The notes: a model not told the origin generated them from the letters alone. Counted from the stretch's first letter, positions 51,109 through 61,118 are shown. The stretch: 64,000 nucleotides of DNA from Stutzerimonas stutzeri (GCA_002387205.1 DGLA01000002.1:248001-312000); one strand, 5' to 3'. Translations and numbers: made by a program.

Positions 51109-52734
51109 TCAACCCGCCAGACGGTGGGTGACCTCGCTGAGTTGGGCCGAGAGTTCATGCAGGTTACGACTGGCTTGCTCCGTGCGCTCAACGTTGTCCT
51201 GGTTGGTGGTGGCGATGGCTGTGATTTCGGTCAGATTGCGCGAGATGTCCTCCGCGACAGAAGTCTGCTCCTCGGCAGCCGTGGCGATTTGGCGGTTCAT
51301 GTCCCTGATGGCTTCGACCTCCAGAGTGATCCGCTGCAGCATGCTGCCTGCCTCGGTGACTTGCTCGACACCCTGATCACTGCGGACCTGGCCATTTTCG
51401 ATCGCACGTACCGCATCCACTGCGCCAGTCTGCACGGTATCGATGATCTGATGGATCTCGGCAGTAGAATCTGCGGTACGTCTGGCCAGGGTACGCACCT
51501 CGTCGGCAACTACCGCGAAGCCTCGGCCCGCATCGCCGGCGCGAGCGGCTTCGATGGCCGCGTTCAGGGCTAGCAGATTGGTCTGGTCGGCGATCCCGCG
51601 AATCACTTCGAGAACTTTGCCGATACGGCCGCTATCAGACTCCAGGCGACGGATAACGGTAGCGGTATTGCTGATTTCGCCGCGCATGTGGGTGATCGTC
51701 TCGATGGTCGAGCGCATCATGGTTTCGCCTTGCTGAGCTGACTGATCCGCAGTGTCGGCGGCGCGAGCGGCATCGGCGGCGTGTCGGGCTACCTCCTGGG
51801 CAGTGGCGGACATTTCGTGCATCGCGGTTGCCACCTGATCGGTGCGCGAAAATTGCTCCCGTGTACCTTGTCCCATCAGCGCAGCGATGGCGTTGAGTTC
51901 ACCGCTGGCGCTGTCCAGATCCGATGTGCTGCGCTGTAGTCGGGTAAAGGTGTCGGCCAGGAAATCCCTCAGTATGTTCGCGGCAACCGCCAGGCGCCCC
52001 AGCTCGTCTGCGCGTGACGCATCGATGCGCTGGGCAAAATCGCCCTGGCTGAGCTTGGCGATGTGGTCGATCAGGTGACGGATCGGGGTGATCAGGTTGC
52101 GGTTCACCAGCCAAAGGCTGAGCAGGGCGATAAGACCGCCGGCCGCAAGCATGATCAGGGAACCGGCAATCACCGCCCGGTCGGCGGCCAGACCGATGGT
52201 TTGCGAATCCTGCAGCGCAGAGCTGCGCAGCTGCTCCACCAGCTCGCTGAGCTGTTCGCTGGTGGCGCGGTCGATACCCTTTACGGCCGCATCGCCTGCG
52301 ATGGGATCGCCTCCAGCTGCTAAGAAGGCATCTCGTCCGCTGCGGTAGGCGCTGCCCAACCTCTGGTGCTCATCCCGCAGGCTTTGGATCTTTTTCGCTA
52401 ATTCAGGATCATGCCTGCTGGCTTGCACCAGGGTGCCCAGCAGCGCCTGGACTTTGCGCTCCTGGTCCTCGAAGCTCTGCCAGTATCTGGTCAGGTTTTC
52501 CTGAGACCTGCCGCGCAGCAGCACGTTTTTCCACTCCTGAACCTGCACCTTGAACTCCAGGTTGGCCTGGTCAATGAGGCGCGAGGCTTCGATGGGGCCC
52601 TTGAGCAGTTTCTGGTAGTCGGAAATGCCATCGGAGAGAAGGGAAAAACTGGCAAGAGCGATGACCAGCATCAATAGCAAGCTGCCGCCAATCAGTGCCA
52701 GCAGTTGTGCACGCAGGGATTTTTTCAGGGGCAT
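51109..52734 (-). CDS. methyl-accepting chemotaxis protein
   Basis: Chemoreceptor of 541 residues. Transmembrane helix 1 (residues 10-32) and helix 2 (near residues 190-212) flank a helical periplasmic domain of about 155 residues that resembles the four-helix-bundle type. A HAMP domain follows (NRNLITPIRHLIDHI), then a signalling domain with the hairpin tip RGIADQTNLLALNAAIEAAR and AGRGFAVVADEVRTLARR. The ligand is unknown. ATG at 52734 puts the basic KKSLRAQLL before helix 1; an upstream in-frame start is less suitable. Confidence 0.93.
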   Translation of the reverse strand: MPLKKSLRAQLLALIGGSLLLMLVIALASFSLLSDGISDYQKLLKGPIEASRLIDQANLEFKVQVQEWKNVLLRGRSQENLTRYWQSFEDQERKVQALLGTLVQASRHDPELAKKIQSLRDEHQRLGSAYRSGRDAFLAAGGDPIAGDAAVKGIDRATSEQLSELVEQLRSSALQDSQTIGLAADRAVIAGSLIMLAAGGLIALLSLWLVNRNLITPIRHLIDHIAKLSQGDFAQRIDASRADELGRLAVAANILRDFLADTFTRLQRSTSDLDSASGELNAIAALMGQGTREQFSRTDQVATAMHEMSATAQEVARHAADAARAADTADQSAQQGETMMRSTIETITHMRGEISNTATVIRRLESDSGRIGKVLEVIRGIADQTNLLALNAAIEAARAGDAGRGFAVVADEVRTLARRTADSTAEIHQIIDTVQTGAVDAVRAIENGQVRSDQGVEQVTEAGSMLQRITLEVEAIRDMNRQIATAAEEQTSVAEDISRNLTEITAIATTNQDNVERTEQASRNLHELSAQLSEVTHRLAG

Positions 52735-52852
52735 CGGATCAATCTCGTATCGAAAAGGGTGCGCTTGCACCGCAGGCAAGGTGAACGAGCCTTCAGCTGA
52801 TGAATGCTCGCACGACCCTGTTTCGGCCCGCTGTGTCGATACTTGAATGTCT

Positions 52853-53947
52853 TCAGACCAGCCGCAGGTGGTTGTCCCAGAGACCTGCGGGCAGTTGCAG
52901 CGGCGTGCTGACGACGCGCTTGCCCTGGCAGTCGACGAGGCGGCAGCGGCCTTGGCCGGAACTCACCACGAAGCCTTCCCTCACGGCCGCCACACCGGCG
53001 CAGTCGGGCAAGTGGATTTCCTCCACAAGCTCGGCTGTGTCGAGCTTCCAGATGAATAGCTTGTTGCCTCGTGGCGCGGTGACCGCCAACAGGCGAAGGG
53101 AATCATTGATGGCCAGGCTGGCTGTGTACTGGTTCATCGCCTGACGCTGCGCCTCGCCCAGCGGAAAGGCCTGGAAGGGCTGATCAGGGCGCTTGATTGC
53201 CAGCAGTGGCACATGATCCATCGGGTCGCCCTCGTACTGCTGCCCGGACACGACGGTGCCGTCGGTCGCGACGGCCAGATGGCGAACGCTGTTCATCTGC
53301 TCGGGCAATTGCTCCTTGCTGATCAGCGTACCGTCGCGATGCAGCAGCACCAGGCTGGGTTCCATGGCGTCGAGGTTCATCATCTCGCGGCTGTCGGCTT
53401 CGGTGCGGATGCCACCGTTGGCGATTACCAACGTCTCGCCATCAGGCATCCAGAGCAGCTGGTGCGGGCCGATGCCGTGGGTCGAAAGTTCACCGCTGCG
53501 CACCAGCCGGCGCTCTTCGACCCGGTAGATGCCAAGGACGCCGCGGCCGGCATCGCTGGTGTCGTTTTCGGTCGTGTAGAACAGGTCGCCGCTCGAATGG
53601 AAAACACCGTGTCCATAGAAATGGCGTTCCGGGGGCGACGTCAGTACCTGGAGCAAGGTACCGTCACGGCTGTCGATGAGGTAGCTTTCACGGCTTGGTC
53701 GACGGCCGACGAACACCGCCAAGGGCAGGTGAGGATGGGCATAGCAATCGTGGCAGCGCTCGGCGACCGGCGTGGCGAATACCTGACTGCCATCGAGCCG
53801 GTAGCCGACGACATAGTGGCGTCCATCAGTGTCGTCGCGCGCCGATAGCAGCAGCGGTTGGTCGGCCTGATGCGTCAGCGTCCAGCCGCCAACGGCAGAA
53901 GCGGCGATCAGCACACCGCCAAGACCCAGGAAAGCGCGGCGTTTCAT
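52853..53947 (-). CDS. DUF1513 protein, Tat-type signal
   Basis: Protein of 364 residues, last gene of the imelysin operon. The N-terminus MKRRAFLGLGGVLIAASAVG has a twin-arginine-like motif followed by a hydrophobic stretch. The rest looks like a beta-propeller, with repeated LLWMPDGETLVIANGG-type blades, and matches DUF1513. Its function is unknown, but it is regularly found with imelysins and the DUF1111 cytochrome in iron-regulated clusters. ATG 53947 lies 1 bp from the upstream imelysin stop, so expression is coupled. Confidence 0.87.
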   Translation of the reverse strand: MKRRAFLGLGGVLIAASAVGGWTLTHQADQPLLLSARDDTDGRHYVVGYRLDGSQVFATPVAERCHDCYAHPHLPLAVFVGRRPSRESYLIDSRDGTLLQVLTSPPERHFYGHGVFHSSGDLFYTTENDTSDAGRGVLGIYRVEERRLVRSGELSTHGIGPHQLLWMPDGETLVIANGGIRTEADSREMMNLDAMEPSLVLLHRDGTLISKEQLPEQMNSVRHLAVATDGTVVSGQQYEGDPMDHVPLLAIKRPDQPFQAFPLGEAQRQAMNQYTASLAINDSLRLLAVTAPRGNKLFIWKLDTAELVEEIHLPDCAGVAAVREGFVVSSGQGRCRLVDCQGKRVVSTPLQLPAGLWDNHLRLV

Positions 53948-53948
53948 G

Positions 53949-55022
53949 TCAGTCTCCATCATGGGCGTTGAAGCCGATCTGTACGCCAAGCGCGCGGGCC
54001 AGTTCGGCCTGGTGCAGGCGATGCAAGACATCGATGTCTTTGTACAGCGCATCCAGGCGCGCTCGACCGGCTTCGTCGGCCAGTAGCTCGCTGAACGGCA
54101 GCATGATGTCGACAAGGTGCTTGCGTGCCGTTTCATAGGCGACGTCGATGCGCTTGGTCAGGTCTGCCTGATCTGCAGGGACTAGCCTTTTCAGTCCATT
54201 GCCATCCGCGCCCAGCCATAGGCGTTGCGCGCCGGCGAGCGCGGCGTCGATGCTGGCGAGGGTCGCGTCGCTGCGCCAGGCTTCGGCCTGATACGGTTGC
54301 GGGAAGCCCTTGGTCTGGCGACCCAAAGGTGCGCCGAGCTTTTTCTTCAGGCCATCCAATGCAGTGACCTGAACCCGGAGCAAGTCTGCGATCGCTTCGG
54401 CCGAATCGGCGTAGCGCTCGTTGGGAAACTCGCTCAGTTGAGCTGCCATGCCCTCTGGCGCTTGCCACGCCTGAAGGATGTCTGCCGACAGCTTTTGTTG
54501 GTGTTCGCCGATCGCCTCAAGCAGCGGACAGTAGCGCGCTTTGGTCTGGCCGTCGCTCAGGTCGACGGCCTTGTCGTAGAGCACGTATTCATAGGCGGAA
54601 AGCCCCTGCAGCACCACACTGGCGTTCTCCAGGTCGGCCTGGGTGAGGTGCGGCTTGCGCTTGAGCAGCGCCGTGACCTGGCGGCCGACAAGGTTTTTCT
54701 TGTCTGGCCAGAATTGAACCTGCCAGGCTCGATTGCCTTCTCCCATCGGGCCCACCAGCAGGGGGTGCAATCCGGCCCAGGCGAGCTGGGTCTGGAGGTA
54801 GGCCTCGCGGGCGTCGTCCAGCTGCTCGTTGTCAGCACAGAAGGCGATGCTGCTCGCAGCCATGCGACGGCTCGCCTCGGCCCAGTTGGTATAACCCGGC
54901 AGGAGCACCTCGTTGGTAAGCGCCGTGCTTGTTTCTGCGTACGGATCGGACGGCGCACAGGCCACAAGAATCAGACCCAGAGCTGTGGCGGTGGCGGTAC
55001 GAAAAATCCGGATGGGGGACAT
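53949..55022 (-). CDS. imelysin-family lipoprotein
   Basis: Lipoprotein of 357 residues with lipobox LILVAC. The imelysin (peptidase M75) domain fills the rest. The metal motif GxHxxE of the family is replaced here (GLSAYEYVLYD), so metal binding and any peptidase activity are doubtful. Such degenerate paralogues commonly accompany a full imelysin. It lies between the DUF1111 and DUF1513 genes and likely acts at the periplasmic face of the envelope in iron uptake. Confidence 0.88.
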   Translation of the reverse strand: MSPIRIFRTATATALGLILVACAPSDPYAETSTALTNEVLLPGYTNWAEASRRMAASSIAFCADNEQLDDAREAYLQTQLAWAGLHPLLVGPMGEGNRAWQVQFWPDKKNLVGRQVTALLKRKPHLTQADLENASVVLQGLSAYEYVLYDKAVDLSDGQTKARYCPLLEAIGEHQQKLSADILQAWQAPEGMAAQLSEFPNERYADSAEAIADLLRVQVTALDGLKKKLGAPLGRQTKGFPQPYQAEAWRSDATLASIDAALAGAQRLWLGADGNGLKRLVPADQADLTKRIDVAYETARKHLVDIMLPFSELLADEAGRARLDALYKDIDVLHRLHQAELARALGVQIGFNAHDGD

Positions 55023-55064
55023 GTTGCTCCTCAGGACGCGGCAAATTGAGTGTTAGCTCTGGCA

Positions 55065-56477
55065 TTAGAGCGATTCGAGAAAGGCCAGCAAGGCGCTGCG
55101 TTCGTCCTGGTCGAAGCCAAGCACTACTTGTTTGGCTCGCTCTGCTTCACCGCCGTGCCAGAGTATGGCTTCGAGCAGGTTTCGCGCCCGCCCGTCATGC
55201 AGGAACTGAGTGTGACCACTGACGGCTTCGGTCATGCCGAGCCCCCAGAGAGGCGGTGTACGCCATTCGCTGCCGCTGGCTTCGAATTCTGGACGATTAT
55301 CGGCAAGCCCTGCACCCATGTCGTGCAGCAGTAGGTCGGTGTATGGACGGATAACCTGATTGGCGAGCTCCGGCTCGGCAGCTTCGCCAGTGGTGAAGGT
55401 CGGTACGTGGCAGCTCTGACAGCCGGCCTGGTGAAACAGCGTCTTGCCGGCCACTACCTGAGGCGCCTCAACGTTTCGCCTGGCCGGAACTGCAAGGTTG
55501 CGTGTATAGAACAGCACCAGCGACAGGATGTGGTCGCTGACTTCCGGCTCGCCGCCGTGGGGCATCGCCAGGCAATCGGTCTGGGCCTGCGTACAGCTGC
55601 TGCCGGTCAGCAGGCTGGTGGTCAGGCCCATATCGTTGAAAAAAGCATCGGCGTTCTGCTGATTCAGACTCGGCTGGCCGGCTTTCCAGCCGAAACGGCC
55701 TAGCTTTGTATCACGGGAAACCTGATCAAACACTCGGTTCGGCCGCCCTGAAATGCCGTTTGAGTTGAGGTCGTCCGGATCTGCATTGGCAAGTATCGCG
55801 GCTTCCGGTATCGCTTCCAGTAAACCGAGACCGATCATCGCAGGTGCGACACGAACCGAAAATTGCGTATCGGGATGCATCGGGCCGTAGCCCAGGTCGG
55901 TGATGGCCAGCTGCGGTTTACGAAGCTCGACTTCGAACCCGTCGGCGAATCGTTCGATGTGCGTGCTGTAATCAACGCGAACCTTGCCTTCGGGGGTCAC
56001 ACCGGGGATCGACATGTCCTGCAGTTGGCCACCGTAGGTGGGCTCTGGTGCGATGCCTCGTTGTTTCACCACCTCGGCATGCTCCGCACCCGCCGGAACC
56101 GACAGACGCACCAGCATTGACACGGCGTTGCCTCGAGCGGCCTCGGCCGGGTGACCGCGACCGTCCTTGATATGGCAATTCTGGCAGGCATTGGTGTTGA
56201 AAAGCGGGCCGAGTCCGTCGCGCGCGGTAGTCGAAGAAGGTGCGATCACCCAAGGATTGCGGAAAAAACTGTTGCCAACGGCGAAATCCAGTCGCCTCAC
56301 GGGAGACAGATTGGCAGAGGGCATCGAGAAGGCATTGTGGTCGGACTTGATAACCGTCGTGCTGCCACCGGACAGTGCCTCGCCTGGCTCGGCCTGTTCA
56401 AAGCGGGGCGATGGCTGATCGCACGCCGTCAGGCTCGATACCAGCAGCGCAAGGACAAGTGTGGAAAGCGGGCGCAT
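55065..56477 (-). CDS. DUF1111 di-heme c-type oxidoreductase, lipoprotein
   Basis: Protein of 470 residues with a lipoprotein signal (LALLVSSLTAC). Two heme-c motifs are visible: CQNCH near residue 98 and CQSCH near residue 360. The overall layout matches the DUF1111 family of thiol-oxidoreductase-like or di-heme peroxidase-like proteins. A periplasmic electron-transfer role, perhaps oxidising or reducing iron before uptake, is an inference from its iron-cluster context. It heads the three-gene group with the second imelysin and DUF1513 protein. Confidence 0.88.
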   Translation of the reverse strand: MRPLSTLVLALLVSSLTACDQPSPRFEQAEPGEALSGGSTTVIKSDHNAFSMPSANLSPVRRLDFAVGNSFFRNPWVIAPSSTTARDGLGPLFNTNACQNCHIKDGRGHPAEAARGNAVSMLVRLSVPAGAEHAEVVKQRGIAPEPTYGGQLQDMSIPGVTPEGKVRVDYSTHIERFADGFEVELRKPQLAITDLGYGPMHPDTQFSVRVAPAMIGLGLLEAIPEAAILANADPDDLNSNGISGRPNRVFDQVSRDTKLGRFGWKAGQPSLNQQNADAFFNDMGLTTSLLTGSSCTQAQTDCLAMPHGGEPEVSDHILSLVLFYTRNLAVPARRNVEAPQVVAGKTLFHQAGCQSCHVPTFTTGEAAEPELANQVIRPYTDLLLHDMGAGLADNRPEFEASGSEWRTPPLWGLGMTEAVSGHTQFLHDGRARNLLEAILWHGGEAERAKQVVLGFDQDERSALLAFLESL

Positions 56478-56531
56478 CGGTAGTCCAGAGCCAGAAAAGC
56501 GGCGGTAATCTTAGCAGGCTGCGAGTGGTTG

Positions 56532-56550
56532 AATAAGAGGAATTTGCATT
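56532..56550 (-). promoter_or_regulatory. weak Fur-box-like site before the DUF1111 gene
   Basis: AATAAGAGGAATTTGCATT shares its right half with the better site at 58069-58087. It lies 55 bp upstream of the DUF1111 start. Confidence 0.35.
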
Positions 56551-56646
56551 TGAGTGGCTCGGCCTGCTGGCGAGTGCAGTATGCAGCTCGCCAGCAGTGC
56601 TAATGCCGAAGTGGCAGCGTTGCACTGCCCCTCTGGACCGATCGAA

Positions 56647-57996
56647 TCAGAACTCGTGATCGGCGGTGTCGGGGTTCAGGTCGCTGATACCCAGCGCAGC
56701 CGCTGCTTTTTCGATCGAACCGGTTTGCTGGACCAGCGAGGCAATGGCGGCGCGGACTTTTTCCTGGCCTTCGCTATTATCCGGGCCAATCAGCTGATCG
56801 AACGCTTCGCCGTTCTCTGCACTGTTAACCAGGACGCGCAGCTTGGCTTCGGTGGTTTCAAGATCGGTTTTCAGGGTGCTGTTGATCTCGGGTGCGGTGC
56901 CTTCGACCAGCGATGCCAGGCTTGGGCCGGTCAGCGTGGTGCCATCGATGCGCTCGTATTCGCCCAGATAGACGTTTCGGATGCCCTTGGCGTTGTAGTA
57001 GTGGGAATTGTGTGTGTTGTCACTGAAGCAATCGTGCTCGTCCTCGGGGGAGTTGGCTTCCAGCGCAACCTTCATGCGCTCTCCGGCCAGCTCGCCAAGC
57101 GACAGGCTGCCCATGCCGAAGAACATCTTGCGAAGACCGTTCTCGGCGGATTCCTGTTCCAGGCTGGCGCGGTAGTTGTCCGCTACGCCGTCCTTCCACT
57201 CGCCGACCATTTCTTCGAGATCGCTGACCAGCAGCCCCGTCGCTGCCTTCAGGTAGGCGCGGCGCCGATCGCAGTTGCCACCGGTGCAGCCCTCGCCTTC
57301 GATGAAGTCGCTCACCGGGCGGTTGCCTGCGCCGGCGTTGGTGCCGTTGAGATCCTGGCCCCAGAGCAGGAATTCGATCGCGTGGTAGCCGGTGGCGACG
57401 TTGGCTTCGGAGCCGGCCAGTTCGTTCAGGCTGGCAAGCTTCTCGCCGGTGATCTCGGTGACGTCGATCTTGTCTTCGCCGATCTGCAACTCTTTGTTGG
57501 CAATGATATTGGCGTTGGCGCCCGGGTTGCCCAGTGCGTGCTGGTAGTCACCTTCCACGTAGTCGATCATGCCTTCGTCCAGCGGCCAGGCATTGAGCTG
57601 ACCCTCCCAGTCATCAACGACGGGATTGCCGAAGCGGAACACTTCACTCTGCATGTAAGGAACGCGGGCGGCGAGCCAGGCGTCCTTGGCAGCTTGCAGC
57701 GTTTCATCGGTCGGGTTGGCCAGCAATTGGTCGATTGCTTCCTGCAACTTCAGCGCGGCGCTGTGCGCATCGCTGAATACGGCATGCGCGAGATCCGCGT
57801 AGTGGTTCACCACTGCCTGCGCGGCTTCGCTGTTCACCGTTTCCGTGGCTGGCGCGCTTGCTGCCGGCTCGCTCTGGGTGGTGGTTGCTTGCGGAGCTGC
57901 GGCCTTTTCGGCCGGCGCTTTGTCTTCGCCGCAACCAGCGAGTGATATGGCGACAGCTAGAAGGCTGGCGGTTGCCCAGACGGGAGTGCGTAGCAT
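56647..57996 (-). CDS. imelysin-family iron-regulated protein (IrpA/IcmP-like)
   Basis: Outer-surface or periplasmic protein of 449 residues with a lipoprotein signal (LLAVAISLAGC). The imelysin domain keeps the GxHxxE metal motif (GYHAIEFLLWGQDLNG, near residue 205). A cysteine loop (EGCTGGNCDRRR) is typical of the long form. P. aeruginosa has the insulin-cleaving IcmP with a comparable neighbourhood. ATG at 57996 gives the lipoprotein signal; the frame open further upstream does not. A Fur-box-like palindrome lies 73 bp upstream. Confidence 0.9.
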   Translation of the reverse strand: MLRTPVWATASLLAVAISLAGCGEDKAPAEKAAAPQATTTQSEPAASAPATETVNSEAAQAVVNHYADLAHAVFSDAHSAALKLQEAIDQLLANPTDETLQAAKDAWLAARVPYMQSEVFRFGNPVVDDWEGQLNAWPLDEGMIDYVEGDYQHALGNPGANANIIANKELQIGEDKIDVTEITGEKLASLNELAGSEANVATGYHAIEFLLWGQDLNGTNAGAGNRPVSDFIEGEGCTGGNCDRRRAYLKAATGLLVSDLEEMVGEWKDGVADNYRASLEQESAENGLRKMFFGMGSLSLGELAGERMKVALEANSPEDEHDCFSDNTHNSHYYNAKGIRNVYLGEYERIDGTTLTGPSLASLVEGTAPEINSTLKTDLETTEAKLRVLVNSAENGEAFDQLIGPDNSEGQEKVRAAIASLVQQTGSIEKAAAALGISDLNPDTADHEF

Positions 57997-58068
57997 GGCG
58001 GGTTCCTTTGCTTGCAGGGTGGTATGAACGGGTCGGCAGCATGACTGCGACAAATGGATGCAGAGCAT

Positions 58069-58087
58069 AATGCGAAAGATTTGCATT
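58069..58087 (-). promoter_or_regulatory. Fur-box-like palindrome before the imelysin gene
   Basis: AATGCGAAAGATTTGCATT is a near-perfect 19-bp inverted repeat, of the size and base composition of a Fur site. Iron repression of this cluster is expected from its relatives. Confidence 0.55.
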
Positions 58088-58177
58088 TTGTGCAAAAAAA
58101 TCGAATGAGCAGGGCACGCAGCGGTGCGCTGCGAAGCCGTTCCCATAACCGCGGACAGCTATTTTGGCGTGCCTGAC

Positions 58178-58861
58178 CTAGCGATCGGTTTTCTCGGCTA
58201 TCCAGATCGTATGTCGCGTACCGCGATTGCCGTGGGCGAATACCTCGACCTCTTCGGCGAGAAATCCTGCCTGGGCCAACTTCTGTGAGAAGACCCTGTC
58301 AGCGCTGGCTGACCAGACGGCCAGCACACCCTTCGCGCGCAGGGCCTTAGCGCAGCTATCGAGGCCTGCCGGCGAGTAAAGCCAGCTATTGCGCTTATGG
58401 GTCAGCCCCTCCGGTCCGTTGTCCACATCGAGCATGATGGCGTCGAAGCCCAGTGGCTCGCGTCGCAATACGTCGGCAACATCGTCATTGAGCAGGCAGG
58501 TTCTTGGATCATCGAGCGGCAATCCGGCCTTTTTGCCCAACGGCCCCCGGTTCCACTCGATCACCCCGGGGACCAACTCCGCGACCTGCACCTCGGCGTC
58601 CTTGCCCAGATGTTTTAGCGCAGATGCCAGGGTGAACCCCATGCCGAGCCCACCGATGAGGACTCGCGGTTGGGCACGGTGGGCGATGCGGCTGCAGGGT
58701 ATCTGTGCGAGGGCGTCTTCGGAGCCGTGCATACGGGTGTTCATCAGCTGGTTGCCATTGCCACCCTGAATCTTGATGACGAAGTCGTCACCGTAGCTAA
58801 ACAGGCAAAGGGCACCACCACCGGGGATCTCGGCGGTGTCGATCAATACGAAGCGCTTCAT
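58178..58861 (-). CDS. spermidine synthase-like methyltransferase-fold protein
   Basis: Protein of 227 residues with the Rossmann fold of spermidine synthases: motif I RVLIGGLGMGFTLASAL near residue 65, the acidic post-I end EVQVAELVPGVIEWN, and DAIMLDVDNGPEG. It lacks the full N-terminal domain of true spermidine synthases, so the substrate may differ. ATG at 58861 (MKRFVLIDTAEI) is conserved-looking, but its ribosome site is weak; an upstream in-frame ATG at 58906 is possible. Confidence 0.8.
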   Translation of the reverse strand: MKRFVLIDTAEIPGGGALCLFSYGDDFVIKIQGGNGNQLMNTRMHGSEDALAQIPCSRIAHRAQPRVLIGGLGMGFTLASALKHLGKDAEVQVAELVPGVIEWNRGPLGKKAGLPLDDPRTCLLNDDVADVLRREPLGFDAIMLDVDNGPEGLTHKRNSWLYSPAGLDSCAKALRAKGVLAVWSASADRVFSQKLAQAGFLAEEVEVFAHGNRGTRHTIWIAEKTDR

Positions 58862-58918
58862 GTATGGCTCGTCGGAAGGAGAGGAAGCAGCGAACGGGCT
58901 GCGCAAGAACGGGCGGGT

Positions 58919-60979
58919 TTACAACGTTTTTGAACTGACCCGGTGTCCCAAATGGACGGATTTTCGCAGCAGGGCGGCCAATTCGGGCGCCGGGACGGGC
59001 TTGCTGTAATAGTAGCCCTGGCCTTCATGGCAGCCTTCTTCGATCAGGTAGCGCTCCTGTTCGGCCGTCTCCACCCCTTCGGCGATGACCAGCATGCCCA
59101 GGCTTTTGGCCAGCTGGATGATGGCGCGGACGATGGTCGCGTCACCCTCATCGGCTTCGATGTCTCGAACGAAGCTCTTGTCGATCTTGACCTTGTCCAG
59201 CGGCAGGCTTTTCAGATAGCTGAGCGAGGAATAACCGGTGCCGAAGTCATCGATGGCAATCAGCGCCCCTGAGCGACGAAGGCTGTGCAGGATTCGGGTC
59301 GCAGCCGCAATATCCTCCATCAATCCTGTTTCGGTTACCTCGAGTTCGAGCGTTTCCGCTGGCAGCCGATGGGCGCTGAGCAGGTTGCTGACCACCAGCG
59401 GCAGCTCGGCGTGATGCAACTGTACGGTCGATAGATTGACCGCCATGCGCAGGCCATCGAAGCCTTGCTGATGCCATTCGCTCAGCTGCCGGCAGGCCTG
59501 GTCCAGCACCCACTCACCGATGGCAATGATGCTGCCGTTCTGCTCGGCGAGCGGGATGAACACGTCAGGCGGGACCATCTTGCCGCTGGGGTGCGACCAA
59601 CGCAGTAAGGCTTCGACGCCGGTGATGCGCTTGAGCCGGTAATCGATCTGAGGTTGATAGACCAGGCGGAACTCGCCGCGTTTGACCGCCCCGCCCAGAT
59701 CCTTCTGCAGCTCCCGGCGCTCACGCATCTCGTTGTCGATACTGGCCACGTAGAACTGATAACGGTTGCGGGCCCTGGTTTTCGCCAGGGTCATCGTCTG
59801 CTCGGCTTTTTGCAGCAGCTTCTCGGTGCTGTCACCGTCCTCGGGAAAGAGGGTGATGCCGATGGTGGCGCGCAGTCGGATGTCCTGCTGGTCGAGGACG
59901 ATGGGCTGTTCCAGGTCATCCAGCACTTTCTGGGCCAGCTCCGCCGCTTCGTATGGCTGTTCGAAACCTGACAGCACCAGGACGAACTGGTCACCGCCCA
60001 GGCGCGCCAGGGCACCAAGCCGGCCGCTCTGGTTACGGAGCCGCTCCGCCAGCGCCATCAGCATGCGGTCGCCGTTCTGGTAGCTGAACTGTTCGTTGAC
60101 GCCCTTGAAATCGTCCAACCCCAGGCAAAGCACCGCCACCCGCCGCTGCAGGCGGCCAGCGCTGCTAAGGATGTGATCCAGCTGCTGTTGCAGCTGGAGG
60201 CGGTTGGGCAGGCCGGTAAGAAAGTCGTACTGCGTCATGCGCTCCAGGTTGCTCTCGGCAGCATGGCGCAACTGCATGTTGCGCTCGATGGAGCAAAGCA
60301 GTCCGTTGGCGGTTTCGACCCAGAGTCCCAGCTCGTTCCGCTCGTGGCCCTTCAGCATCGGCAGCTTGTGCTCGCTGGGGCGGTCGGGGTTGATGCTGGA
60401 AAGGTGCTCGATGAGCTTAGTCAGCGGACGGGTCAGCAACCAGTGGTAGATCAGATAAAGCACCAGGCCCAGCGTCAAGGCGCGCAGCATGCCGACAACG
60501 AAGATGACGATCGAATTGCTAATGAGTTCCTCGCCGTAGGGGGAGGTGTCCAGGGTGATGCGCAGGTCGCCGTAGTGCTCGTTGTAAGGCGGACGACCAA
60601 TCAGCGGAATGGAAAATGCCTGATCACGTCCCAGTATCGGATCGGTCAGCGAGCGCCAGGGGGACGCCATCAATGGGCGCGACTTGGCGGCGAGCGGTTC
60701 TTCGCCTGGGTGGCCGATCGAGGCCTGGTGAATGGACTCGTGCTGAAACAGACCTTCCATGACCTGCATGCCCAGTTCCCGGTCCAGGCTGTAGATGGCT
60801 TGAGTCGAAGGGTCCCGGGTCATGCGCAGTATTCGCTGCGCTTCTGCATTGATCAGCTGTCGGGTCTTGTAGGCATCGAAAACGATCTGCGCGCAGCTCA
60901 GCACCAGCCCAACAGCCAGCGCCGACAGTAGGACGATACGTAACAGTTGGCGCGACAGGCTGTTGCGCAATTCGGTCAA
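58919..60979 (-). CDS. bifA: c-di-GMP phosphodiesterase BifA
   Basis: Inner-membrane protein of 686 residues. Two transmembrane helices (residues 11-32 and about 155-180) flank a periplasmic domain, followed by a HAMP-like linker. The GGDEF domain has the degenerate motif ARLGGDQF instead of GGDEF, so it should not synthesise c-di-GMP. The EAL domain is intact (EALLRW, then IDDFGTGYSSLSYLKSLPLD), so it should hydrolyse it. GGDQF, length and the location beside the imelysin cluster all match P. aeruginosa BifA, which controls biofilm formation and swarming. Confidence 0.9.
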   Translation of the reverse strand: MTELRNSLSRQLLRIVLLSALAVGLVLSCAQIVFDAYKTRQLINAEAQRILRMTRDPSTQAIYSLDRELGMQVMEGLFQHESIHQASIGHPGEEPLAAKSRPLMASPWRSLTDPILGRDQAFSIPLIGRPPYNEHYGDLRITLDTSPYGEELISNSIVIFVVGMLRALTLGLVLYLIYHWLLTRPLTKLIEHLSSINPDRPSEHKLPMLKGHERNELGLWVETANGLLCSIERNMQLRHAAESNLERMTQYDFLTGLPNRLQLQQQLDHILSSAGRLQRRVAVLCLGLDDFKGVNEQFSYQNGDRMLMALAERLRNQSGRLGALARLGGDQFVLVLSGFEQPYEAAELAQKVLDDLEQPIVLDQQDIRLRATIGITLFPEDGDSTEKLLQKAEQTMTLAKTRARNRYQFYVASIDNEMRERRELQKDLGGAVKRGEFRLVYQPQIDYRLKRITGVEALLRWSHPSGKMVPPDVFIPLAEQNGSIIAIGEWVLDQACRQLSEWHQQGFDGLRMAVNLSTVQLHHAELPLVVSNLLSAHRLPAETLELEVTETGLMEDIAAATRILHSLRRSGALIAIDDFGTGYSSLSYLKSLPLDKVKIDKSFVRDIEADEGDATIVRAIIQLAKSLGMLVIAEGVETAEQERYLIEEGCHEGQGYYYSKPVPAPELAALLRKSVHLGHRVSSKTL

Positions 60980-61118
60980 AAGAATTTCCTTTTTCCAGGC
61001 CGGTGCTCAGCACAGCGTTGTCAGTGAAACGCTACAGTCCGGAACCTTTGCGGGGCGAAACGTTATCAGATATGCCGGTTGCCTGCAGAGCCTCCGGTCG
61101 AGGCAGCCAATAAATGGA

